DNA from: an uncultured Collinsella sp.
GTDB lineage: Bacteria; Actinomycetota; Coriobacteriia; Coriobacteriales; Coriobacteriaceae
Reading direction: 5' to 3'
NCBI GenBank assembly: GCA_900551365.1
Contig: URVZ01000099.1
Coordinates: 1-6,510, forward strand
DNA length: 6,510 nt
The position numbers were made by a program, and so were the translations under genes. The notes beneath the pieces were generated by a model that saw only the letters and a program-made list of their open reading frames with translations, did no database searches and was not told where the DNA came from. Position 1 is the first letter of the stretch. Each line of letters starts with the position of its first letter. Below, one piece after another: positions 1-6,403 of this stretch.

Positions 1-1557
1 GCCGGCATCTACAGCCTGCTCGACACCTTTGAGAAGGAGCACGGCGAGAACTGGGAGCTGCTGCCGCAGTTTGTGGCCATCCACACCAACGACACCCACC
101 CCGCCATGTGCGGCCCCGAGCTCATGCGCATCCTCATCGACGAGAAGAAGCTCGAGTGGGACGACGCCTGGAACATCGTGACGCAGGTCGTGAGCTACAC
201 CAACCACACCATCCTGCCCGAGGCCCTGGAGAAGTGGCCCATCGGCACGTTCTCCAAGCTCCTCCCCCGCGTGTACCAGATCATCGACGAGATCAGCCGT
301 CGTTGGCACGAGTCGTTCGACACCACGCAGGAGGGCTGGCAGGAGCGTCTGCGCCAGACCGCCATTCTGTGGGATGGCGAGATCCGCATGGCCAACCTGT
401 CCGTGATCTGCAGCCATAGCGTCAACGGCGTGGCCAAGATCCACTCCGACATCATCAAGAACATCGTGCTCAAGGACTTCTATGCCCTGACGCCCGAGAA
501 GTTCAACAACAAGACCAACGGCATCTCGCACCGTCGCTTCTTTGCCGAGGCCAACCCCACCTACGCCAAGCTCGTCACCGATGCCATTGGCGACGGCTGG
601 CTCAAGGACGCCTTTGAGCTGGAGAAGCTCAAGGAGTTCCAGAACGACACCGAGTTCCTGAAGGCCGTGGGTGCCTCCAAGCGCGCCAACAAGGAGCGCC
701 TGGCCGCCTACGTTAAGGCCGAGACCGGTCTGGTCATCGACCCCAACACCGTCTTCGATGTCCAGGTTAAGCGCTTCCATGCCTACAAGCGCCAGCTCAT
801 GAACATCATGAAGGTGATGGACATCTACAACCGTCGCATCGCCGATCCCAACTTCCACGTGACGCCGACGACCTTCATCTTTAGCGGCAAGGCCGCCTCG
901 AGCTACACCTTTGCCAAGGAGACCATCCGCCTCATTAACTCCGTGGCCGACGTCATCAACAACGATGCCCGCGTCAACGAGGTCATGAAGGTCTGCTTTA
1001 TCCCCAACTTCCGCGTAAGCAACGCCCAGCTCATCTACCCCGCCGCCGAGATTTCGGAGCAGATCTCCACGGCCGGCAAGGAGGCCTCGGGCACGTCCAA
1101 CATGAAGCTCATGATGAACGGCGCCATTACGCTGGGCACCCTCGACGGCGCAAACATCGAGATCGCCGACCTGGCCGGCCGCGAGAACGAGGCCATCTTT
1201 GGCCTGACCGCTCCCGAGGTCGAGCAGCTCTGGGCATCCAACAGCTACTTTGCGTGGGATACCCTCAACGGCGACCGCGAGCGTCTGGGCCGCGTGATGG
1301 ACGAGCTCAAGGACAACACCTTTGCCGGCCTTTCGGGCAACTTCGAGAGCATCTACAACGAGCTCATGAACAACAACGACCCCGACCTGGTCATGGCAGA
1401 CTTCCGCAGCTACGTGGATGCATGGGAGAAGCTCACCGGCAGCTACGGCGACCAGGAGACCTGGAACCGCAAGGCCCTGCTCAACACCGCCTCCTCCGGC
1501 TGGTTCTCGAGCGACCGCACCATTCGCGAGTACCGCGACGAGATCTGGCACGCTTAA
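1..1557 (+). CDS. glgP: Glycogen/alpha-glucan phosphorylase (GT35), 5'-truncated by window edge
   Basis: This enzyme uses phosphate to release glucose-1-phosphate from the non-reducing ends of glycogen or maltodextrin, with pyridoxal phosphate as cofactor, in the cytosol. The frame is open from base 1, so the gene starts outside the window. A GTG at 73 is only an internal Val codon, because family sequence precedes it. Visible are 518 residues. Family landmarks, numbered from base 1, are NDTHP (30-34), a VSYTNHTILPEALEKWP stretch, NGVAKIHS, NNKTNGIS, VKRFHAYKR (256-264), GKAA (296-299), and the PLP site EASGTSNMK with the Schiff-base Lys at 369 (nt 1105-1107), followed by MNGAITLGTLDGANIEI. 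About 150 residues follow that Lys, as in E. coli MalP, so the C-terminus is complete and roughly 270-290 N-terminal residues are missing. The N-terminal region that would help separate glycogen from maltodextrin phosphorylase is not visible; the glgP name rests on the glg neighbours. The gene lies 108 nt upstream of glgC on the same strand. Confidence 0.96.
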   Translation, partial: AGIYSLLDTFEKEHGENWELLPQFVAIHTNDTHPAMCGPELMRILIDEKKLEWDDAWNIVTQVVSYTNHTILPEALEKWPIGTFSKLLPRVYQIIDEISRRWHESFDTTQEGWQERLRQTAILWDGEIRMANLSVICSHSVNGVAKIHSDIIKNIVLKDFYALTPEKFNNKTNGISHRRFFAEANPTYAKLVTDAIGDGWLKDAFELEKLKEFQNDTEFLKAVGASKRANKERLAAYVKAETGLVIDPNTVFDVQVKRFHAYKRQLMNIMKVMDIYNRRIADPNFHVTPTTFIFSGKAASSYTFAKETIRLINSVADVINNDARVNEVMKVCFIPNFRVSNAQLIYPAAEISEQISTAGKEASGTSNMKLMMNGAITLGTLDGANIEIADLAGRENEAIFGLTAPEVEQLWASNSYFAWDTLNGDRERLGRVMDELKDNTFAGLSGNFESIYNELMNNNDPDLVMADFRSYVDAWEKLTGSYGDQETWNRKALLNTASSGWFSSDRTIREYRDEIWHA

Positions 1558-1573
1558 AGGCGCGCGAGCTCCC

Positions 1574-1592
1574 TAATGCCAGCACGGCATTA
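1574..1592 (+). other. Small hairpin after glycogen phosphorylase
   Basis: A perfect 7-bp stem, TAATGCC / GGCATTA, with a 5-nt loop AGCAC begins 16 nt after the phosphorylase stop. No T-run follows. The downstream arm (CATTA, 1588-1592) can instead pair with TAATG at 1627-1631, so this stem competes with an extended form of the next hairpin. It could be part of a two-part 3' end structure or an attenuator-like switch. The pairing is seen in the sequence; any role is inferred. Confidence 0.5.
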
Positions 1593-1594
1593 CT

Positions 1595-1625
1595 CGACGG
1601 GCGCGACCGAGCGCCGCGCCCGTCG
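1595..1625 (+). terminator. GC-rich hairpin between phosphorylase gene and glgC
   Basis: A perfect 11-bp stem, CGACGGGCGCG / CGCGCCCGTCG, with a 9-nt loop (1606-1614) sits 37 nt after the phosphorylase stop. It is stable enough for an intrinsic terminator or a 3'-end protecting structure, but the bases after it (CTAATGGGTTTAAG) are not a clear T-run, so termination may be partial or absent. If it stops transcription, glgC needs its own promoter in the short space that remains, and I see no convincing one. Partial termination or RNA processing within one transcript is therefore equally plausible. Confidence 0.5.
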
Positions 1626-1653
1626 CTAATGGGTTTAAGAACATCGATGACAG

Positions 1654-1659
1654 AAGGAG
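1654..1659 (+). promoter_or_regulatory. Ribosome binding site of glgC
   Basis: AAGGAG lies 6 nt before the ATG at 1666. It is a strong match to the anti-Shine-Dalgarno sequence and fixes the glgC start. An earlier ATG at 1647, which is out of frame and encodes only 8 codons, has no such site. Confidence 0.85.
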
Positions 1660-1665
1660 AAATCG

Positions 1666-2814
1666 ATGAGTAAGAAAGAATGCATCGCGATGCTCCTCGC
1701 AGGAGGACAGGGCAGCCGATTGGGGGCGCTCACCCAAAAGATCGCTAAGCCGGCGGTTAGCTTTGGTGGCAAGTTCCGCATTATCGACTTTTCGCTCTCC
1801 AACTGCTCCAACTCGGGCATCGACACGGTGGGCGTTCTGACGCAGTATCGCCCCTACCTGCTGCATGCCTACGTGGGCTCTGGCGAGGCATGGGATCTGG
1901 ACAGCCGCGACGGCGGCGTGTCGATCCTGCCGCCGTACGAGACGCAGACCGGTGGCGCCTGGTATGCGGGCACGGCCGACGCCATTACGCAGAACCTCGA
2001 CTACATCAAGGCCAACGACCCCAAGTACGTCCTGATTCTGTCTGGCGATCACCTGTATCGCATGGACTACCGCAAGATGCTCAAGACGCACATTGAGAAC
2101 AACGCCGACCTTACGGTGAGCGTTATGCCCGTGCCGTGGGAGGAGGCCAGCCGCTTTGGCATCCTGACCACCGACCCCGAGGACGGTCGCATCACCAAGT
2201 TCACCGAGAAGCCCGATAAGCCCGATTCGAACCTCGCGTCCATGGGCATCTACATTTTCTCGGCCGACGTGCTGATCGAGGCGCTCGAGCAGGACGCTCT
2301 GGACCAGCGATCGAGCCACGACTTTGGCAAGGACATCATCCCCAAGCTGCTCGGCGAGGGCAAGCGCCTGTACAGCTACGAGTTCCACGGCTTTTGGAAG
2401 GATGTCGGCACCATCGCCAGCTTCCACGAGACCTCGATGGACCTGCTGGGCAACAACCCCGAGTTCGATCTGTTCGACAAGCACTTCCCCATCATGTCCA
2501 ACATCACCACGCGTCCGCCGCACTACATTGGACCGGACGGCCGTCTGGACGACTGCCTGGTCTCCAACGGCTGCAAGATCTACGGCACCGCTCGCCACTC
2601 GATCCTTTCGACCGACGTTATCATCGAGGAGCGCGCCGTGGTCGAGGACTCCGTGCTGCTGCCGGGTGCGCACGTTAAGAGCGGCGCGCACATCTGCCGC
2701 GCTATTTTGGGCGAGAACTCCACGGTCGAAGAGGGCGTGAAGCTCGGCTCTGTCGATACCACCAAGGATACGGCCGTCGTTGGAAATGACGTCGTTATCG
2801 GGAAGGGGGAATGA
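1666..2814 (+). CDS. glgC: Glucose-1-phosphate adenylyltransferase, catalytic subunit GlgC
   Basis: GlgC makes ADP-glucose and pyrophosphate from ATP and glucose-1-phosphate, the committed step of bacterial glycogen synthesis, in the cytosol. It has 382 residues, a normal length for short GlgC forms. The N-terminal nucleotidyltransferase domain carries the signature loop AGGQGSRLGALT (12-23), KPAVSFGGKFRIIDFSLSN (28-46), WYAGTADA (99-106), the metal-site region SGDHLYRMDY (126-135), the sugar-phosphate FTEKP (179-183), SHDFGKDIIP (217-226) and WKDVGT (244-249). The C-terminal part, from about residue 285, has the hexapeptide-repeat pattern of a left-handed beta-helix (for example SILSTDVIIEERAVVEDSVLLPGAHV). 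All catalytic motifs look intact. The stop lies 4 nt before glgD, whose ribosome binding site falls in the last codons of glgC, so the two are probably translationally coupled. Allosteric control is usual in this family, but the effector cannot be read from the sequence. Confidence 0.97.
   Translation: MSKKECIAMLLAGGQGSRLGALTQKIAKPAVSFGGKFRIIDFSLSNCSNSGIDTVGVLTQYRPYLLHAYVGSGEAWDLDSRDGGVSILPPYETQTGGAWYAGTADAITQNLDYIKANDPKYVLILSGDHLYRMDYRKMLKTHIENNADLTVSVMPVPWEEASRFGILTTDPEDGRITKFTEKPDKPDSNLASMGIYIFSADVLIEALEQDALDQRSSHDFGKDIIPKLLGEGKRLYSYEFHGFWKDVGTIASFHETSMDLLGNNPEFDLFDKHFPIMSNITTRPPHYIGPDGRLDDCLVSNGCKIYGTARHSILSTDVIIEERAVVEDSVLLPGAHVKSGAHICRAILGENSTVEEGVKLGSVDTTKDTAVVGNDVVIGKGE
2803..2810 (+). 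promoter_or_regulatory. Ribosome binding site of glgD, inside the end of glgC
   Basis: The purine-rich AAGGGGGA lies 8 nt before the ATG at 2819 and overlaps the final codons of glgC. It supports the 2819 start over an in-frame TTG at 2780, which would add 13 residues with no similarity to the family N-terminus. Confidence 0.75.
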
Positions 2815-2818
2815 TCCG

Positions 2819-3946
2819 ATGATCAATCGCAAGGCCATCGGTTATATCACCGCTAACTACTCTTCGACCTACGGCAGCGTGCTGCTCAAGGACCGCCCCA
2901 TTGCGTCTGTTCCGTTTTTGGGCCGCTACCGACTGATCGACTTCCCGCTGTCCAACATGATGAATGCCGGCATTAAGACCGTCGGCGTCGTCATGCCGGG
3001 CAACTACCGCTCGCTGATCGACCACGTTGGTTCGGGCAAGGACTGGGGTCTGGACCGCAAGAAGGGCGGCCTGTTCATGGTGCCCGGCAACGCGTATGGC
3101 ACCACCAAGGGCGGCATGCGCTTCCTGCTGCGCGACATCATCTCCAACAAGACGCTGTTCCAGCGCTCGGACAAACCCTATGTCGTGATGATGGGCACCA
3201 ACATCATCTTTAACATGGACCTCAACACCATCATCGACGCGCACGAGAACTCCGGCGCGCAGATGACCGTGGTGTACTGCAAGGCCACGCGCAACGTCGA
3301 TGACGAGACCAAACTCGAGATTAACGAGAACGGCCGCCTGACGGGCGTGAGCGCTGGCGTCGTGTACGGCGACAACGCCTCTATGGACTGCTGCATCGTC
3401 AACCGCGAGACGCTGCTCGAGATCATCGACCACTACCAGGCCGCCGACTATCTGGACCTGCTCGAGGCGCTCCAGGGCGACTTTGGCAACATCGACGTGT
3501 GCAGCTACGAGTACAAGGGCGAGGTCGTGGGCGTGTTTAGCGAGAAGTCGCTGTATCGCCGCAGCATGGACCTGCTCGACCAGACCGTGGCCGACCAGCT
3601 CTTTGACCCCGAGCGCCCGATCCTGACCAAGGCTCACGACGTGCCGCCTTCGCGCTATGCGACCGGCAGCCACGCGTGCAACTCGATCATCTCGGCCGGC
3701 TGCATCATCAAGGGCACCGTGCGTAACTCGATCCTGTCGCGCGGCGTTGTGGTCGAAGAGGGCGCATCGGTGACCAATTCGATCATCAACCAGAGCTGCA
3801 TCATCAAGAGCGGCGCACGCGTCGAGAATGCCATTCTGGACAAGAACAACGTGGTTCCCACCAACACCGAGCTTCGCGGTACGCCCGAGAACATCCTGGT
3901 GCTGGGCAAGGCTCCGTTAACTTCCGACACCACCATCGTACGTTAA
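2819..3946 (+). CDS. glgD: GlgD, non-canonical subunit homologous to glucose-1-phosphate adenylyltransferase
   Basis: This 375-residue GlgC homologue probably works as the partner subunit of GlgC. In Firmicutes studied so far, GlgC and GlgD form a mixed complex in which GlgD is inactive or weakly active alone and alters GlgC activity. The fold is recognisable: FLGRYRLIDFPLSNMMNAGI (33-52), HVGSGKDWGLDRKKGGL (69-85), and a C-terminal beta-helix region from about 280 with GSHACNSIISAGCIIKGTV and a LRGTPENILVLGK end. The catalytic signature is gone: where GlgC has the Gly-rich GGQGSRL loop, this protein reads ANYSSTYGSVLL (12-23), and where GlgC has SGDH it has MGTN (125-128), with Asn near the metal-binding Asp position. 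The start at 2819 is chosen for its ribosome binding site and because it gives the usual MxxRKAIGYI-type N-terminus. It sits 4 nt after glgC and 90 nt before glgA. Confidence 0.95.
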   Translation: MINRKAIGYITANYSSTYGSVLLKDRPIASVPFLGRYRLIDFPLSNMMNAGIKTVGVVMPGNYRSLIDHVGSGKDWGLDRKKGGLFMVPGNAYGTTKGGMRFLLRDIISNKTLFQRSDKPYVVMMGTNIIFNMDLNTIIDAHENSGAQMTVVYCKATRNVDDETKLEINENGRLTGVSAGVVYGDNASMDCCIVNRETLLEIIDHYQAADYLDLLEALQGDFGNIDVCSYEYKGEVVGVFSEKSLYRRSMDLLDQTVADQLFDPERPILTKAHDVPPSRYATGSHACNSIISAGCIIKGTVRNSILSRGVVVEEGASVTNSIINQSCIIKSGARVENAILDKNNVVPTNTELRGTPENILVLGKAPLTSDTTIVR

Positions 3947-3977
3947 CGTTGGCACCGCAACATCGCTCGTAACATGT

Positions 3978-4013
3978 AGAATAGCCGCCCGGTTAGCGCC
4001 AGGCGGCTATTCT
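3978..4013 (+). terminator. Perfect 12-bp hairpin between glgD and glgA
   Basis: AGAATAGCCGCC pairs exactly with GGCGGCTATTCT around a 12-nt loop (3990-4001). It begins 31 nt after the glgD stop and ends 23 nt before the glgA ATG. The following bases (CGAATTGCAAC) are not a T-run, although the 3' arm itself ends TATTCT. It may be a terminator with read-through, a processing or mRNA-stabilising hairpin that sets glgCD and glgA levels separately, or both. The pairing is certain; the role is inferred. Confidence 0.5.
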
Positions 4014-4027
4014 CGAATTGCAACATG

Positions 4028-4031
4028 GGAG
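4028..4031 (+). promoter_or_regulatory. Ribosome binding site that decides the glgA start
   Basis: GGAG (within TGGGAGA) lies 5 nt before the ATG at 4037. It overlaps an upstream in-frame ATG at 4025, which has no purine-rich site ahead of it (TCGAATTGCAAC). This favours the 4037 start and an N-terminus of MADSSKKMQIVF. Confidence 0.7.
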
Positions 4032-4036
4032 ACAAT

Positions 4037-6367
4037 ATGGCAGATTCCAGCAAAAAGATGCAGATCGTGTTTGCCTCGGCCGAGTGCGCACCGTTTGTAA
4101 AGACCGGTGGCCTGGGCGACGTGGTGGGCTCGCTGCCTGCAGCACTCGTGCGCGCCGGCGCCGAGGTTATCGTAATGGTGCCCAAGTACGCCACCATCAA
4201 GGACGAGTACAAGGCGCAGATGGAGCACTTTGCCGACTTTTACGTGAGCCTTGGCTGGCGCAACGAGTACTGCGGGCTTGAGAAACTCGAGCGCGACGGC
4301 GTCACCTATATGTTCGTGGACAACGAGCGCTACTTTGCGCGCGATTATCCGTACGGCTTCTTTGACGACGGCGAGCGCTTCGCGTTCTTCTCCAAAGCCA
4401 TCACCGAGAGCCTCCAGCACCTGCCCGAGGGTTTTGAGTGCGACATCCTGCACTGCAACGACTGGCAGACGGCGCTGGCGCCCGTGTTCTTGCGCGAGTT
4501 CTACCAGGGCCTGCCGCTGTACGACCGCGTCAAGACCGTGTTCTCGATCCACAACGTGGCGTTCCAGGGCCAGTTTAGCGACACAGTGATGGAGGACATC
4601 CTGGGTGTGGCGCATATTCCGGCGGCAGCTACGCAGCTGCGCTGCGATGCCTGCAGCATCAACTACATGCTGGGTGCGCTGCACTATGCCGATGCCATCA
4701 CAACGGTGAGCCCCACCTATGCGGGCGAGATCCAGACACCCGAGTTTGGCGAGGGCTTGGACGGCGTGCTGCGCGAGCGTTCCTACGCGCTGCAGGGCAT
4801 TTTGAATGGCATTGACGTGGCGGGCTTTGACCCGGCAACCGACAAGCGCATTGCCGCCAACTACACGGTTGACGATCGTTCCGGCAAGGCCGTGTGCAAG
4901 GCCAAGCTGCAGGAAGAGCTAGGCCTCGAGGTTCGCGACGACCGCCCGCTTATGGTGATGGTTACTCGCCTGACGCGCCAGAAGGGCATGGACCTGGTCA
5001 TGTACGCGCTCGACCGCATCCTGTCCGGCGGCGTTCAGGTGGCCGTGCTGGGCACAGGCGACCGCGACTACGAGGACGGCCTGCGCTACTTCCAGGACAA
5101 GTACCCTGGCACCATGGCCGCGCGCATCGAATTCGATCCGGCACTGTCGCAGCGTATGTACGCCGCCGCCGACATGTTCCTGATGCCTTCGAAGTTTGAG
5201 CCTTGCGGTCTGTCGCAGATCATCGCCATGCGCTACGGCACCCTACCCATCGTGCGCGAGACCGGTGGCTTGAAGGACACGGTGATCCCGTATAACGAGT
5301 TTACCGGCGAGGGCACGGGCTTCTCGTTTAGTAACTTTAACGGCGACGAGATGGGCGACGCGGTCTTCCGCGCGGCGCGCCTCTTCTGGGATAACCGCGA
5401 GGCCTGGAACCAGCTGGTCACACAGGCCATGAGCCAGGACTTTAGCTGGACGCGCTCGGCCGATAAGTATCTGGACCTGTACTTCTTTATGCATCCGGAG
5501 ATTGAGAGGCCGGCGGCTGTTGTCGACGAGCCTGAGGCTGCAGCTGAGCCGGTGGCCGCCGAGAAGCCCAAGACCGAGGAGATGCCGGTTGAGGCTGAGC
5601 CCGCAAAGGCCGAGCCTGAGGTGAAGGCTGAGGTTGTTCCTGAGGCAGAGGCCGAAGTCAAGCCCGCTGCAAAGCCCGCAGTTAAGAAGACCACGACCTG
5701 CAAGACGACCGCTAAGAAGGCTACGACGACCAAGGCTGCCACGACAAAAACAACGGCTGCCAAGGCAACGACCACGCGCAAGCGCACGACCGCCGCTGCC
5801 AAGAAGGCCGCCGATGTCGAGGCTGCTCCCGAGGCAAAGGCAGAGGCCGCCGAGGCCCAGCCGGCCGCTAAGGCTCCGGCCAAGTCCACTGCCAAGAAGT
5901 CGACCGCGTCCAAGACCACGACCGCCAAGAAGGCAACGGCAGCCAAGAAGACCACGGCAAAGAAGTCAACGACCACGAAGGCCGCCACGACCAAGGCAGC
6001 CGCAAAGCCGGCCGCCAAAGTCGAGGAGACGCCCGCCGAGACCAAGGCCGAGGCATCCGTCGAAGCCAAGCCGGCCGCCAAGACCACCACGCGCAAGCGT
6101 GCCACGACGACGGCCAAGAAGACCACGACCAAGGCTGCTGCTCCCAAGGCAGAGGCTAAGCCCGCTGCTGCCAAAGTGGAGCCCAAGGCCGAGGTAAAGG
6201 CCAAGCCGGCGCCGAAGACCGCTGAGGTCAAGGCCGCCCCGAAGGCAGAGGCTAAGCCCGAGCCTGCCAAAGAGACCCCGGTCTCCCCCGCCGCTCCGGC
6301 CGAGGAAAAGGCTCCGACCAAGAAGACGTCCGTCCGCAAGGCAACGGCCACCCGCAAGCGCCGCTAG
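4037..6367 (+). CDS. glgA: Glycogen synthase GlgA (GT5) with a long histone-H1-like Ala/Lys/Thr-rich C-terminal tail
   Basis: GlgA transfers glucose from ADP-glucose to the non-reducing end of alpha-1,4-glucan. Residues 1 to about 485 are a complete GT5 enzyme with the two-domain GT-B layout: ADP-glucose motif KTGGLGDV (22-29), RFAFFSKA, HCNDWQTALAPV (from 139), HNVAFQGQF, NGIDVAGFDPATD, TRLTRQKGMDLV, and the C-terminal nucleotide-sugar site KFEPCGLSQ (386-394) with TGGLKDTV (409-416). Bacterial GlgA is usually about 480 residues; this one has 776. The extra 290 or so residues are low complexity: a Glu/Pro/Ala linker (about 495-548), then alternating Lys/Thr/Ala-rich basic and Ala/Glu/Pro-rich blocks, RKR at 581-583 and 686-688, and a terminal RKRR. 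The tail, from about 495, has no Gly, Leu, Ile, Phe, Trp, Tyr, His or Asn. Reading frame and codon choice run on without a break, so a frameshift artefact is unlikely. The start at 4037 is preferred over 4025 on ribosome-binding grounds. The catalytic call is firm; the tail's role is unknown. Confidence 0.96.
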   Translation: MADSSKKMQIVFASAECAPFVKTGGLGDVVGSLPAALVRAGAEVIVMVPKYATIKDEYKAQMEHFADFYVSLGWRNEYCGLEKLERDGVTYMFVDNERYFARDYPYGFFDDGERFAFFSKAITESLQHLPEGFECDILHCNDWQTALAPVFLREFYQGLPLYDRVKTVFSIHNVAFQGQFSDTVMEDILGVAHIPAAATQLRCDACSINYMLGALHYADAITTVSPTYAGEIQTPEFGEGLDGVLRERSYALQGILNGIDVAGFDPATDKRIAANYTVDDRSGKAVCKAKLQEELGLEVRDDRPLMVMVTRLTRQKGMDLVMYALDRILSGGVQVAVLGTGDRDYEDGLRYFQDKYPGTMAARIEFDPALSQRMYAAADMFLMPSKFEPCGLSQIIAMRYGTLPIVRETGGLKDTVIPYNEFTGEGTGFSFSNFNGDEMGDAVFRAARLFWDNREAWNQLVTQAMSQDFSWTRSADKYLDLYFFMHPEIERPAAVVDEPEAAAEPVAAEKPKTEEMPVEAEPAKAEPEVKAEVVPEAEAEVKPAAKPAVKKTTTCKTTAKKATTTKAATTKTTAAKATTTRKRTTAAAKKAADVEAAPEAKAEAAEAQPAAKAPAKSTAKKSTASKTTTAKKATAAKKTTAKKSTTTKAATTKAAAKPAAKVEETPAETKAEASVEAKPAAKTTTRKRATTTAKKTTTKAAAPKAEAKPAAAKVEPKAEVKAKPAPKTAEVKAAPKAEAKPEPAKETPVSPAAPAEEKAPTKKTSVRKATATRKRR
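5519..6364 (+). repeat. Low-complexity repeat region encoding the GlgA tail
   Basis: The DNA is built from degenerate repeats of Ala, Lys and Thr codons. Recognisable near-exact copies include the 19-mer AAGGCAGAGGCTAAGCCCG at 6146-6164 and 6242-6260 (96 bp, or 32 codons, apart). ACCACGCGCAAGCG occurs around 5771 and 6086, and AAGCCGGCCGCCAA around 6006 and 6068. All spacings keep the reading frame. Such DNA is prone to recombination or slippage in steps of whole codons, so tail length may differ between strains. Confidence 0.75.
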
Positions 6368-6403
6368 TCCACAGACGATCCAAAACCTCATCAAACCCTT
6401 AGC

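Noticed and set aside
73..75. GTG as a possible start of the phosphorylase
   Set aside because: The frame is open back to base 1 and encodes family-like sequence before this codon, so it is internal.
1647..1673. Eight-codon mini-ORF overlapping the glgC start (ATG at 1647, TAA at 1671), with ATCGATG present twice
   Set aside because: There is no ribosome binding site before it, and the strong AAGGAG is placed correctly for glgC instead. The repeated ATCGATG is short enough to be chance.
1573..2838. 421-codon open frame on the minus strand opposite glgC
   Set aside because: It is a shadow of a GC-biased gene: it is rich in Val, Ala, Arg, Leu and His with no recognisable domain, while glgC on the + strand has every expected motif.
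2795..3673. 292-codon open frame on the minus strand opposite glgD
   Set aside because: Same shadow effect; low-complexity Val/Ala/His composition and no family resemblance.
3940..3949. ACGTTAACGT palindrome over the glgD stop codon
   Set aside because: It is ten bases only, has no second copy in the window, and is mostly fixed by coding and stop codons.
4007..4684. 225-codon open frame on the minus strand opposite the start of glgA
   Set aside because: It overlaps the highly conserved GT5 N-terminal domain on the other strand and shows no motif of its own.
5582..5584. Internal in-frame ATG that might start a separate histone-like protein from the glgA tail
   Set aside because: GAGGA lies directly against the ATG with no usable spacing. 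The acidic linker upstream has the same composition as the rest of the tail, so a single fused protein is the simpler reading.
5233..6357. Long open frame on the minus strand opposite the GlgA tail (Ala/Val/Leu-rich)
   Set aside because: It mirrors the Ala/Lys/Thr codon repeats of glgA. Its hydrophobic composition follows directly from reverse-complementing AAG and GCC codons; no family motif and no ribosome binding site were seen.
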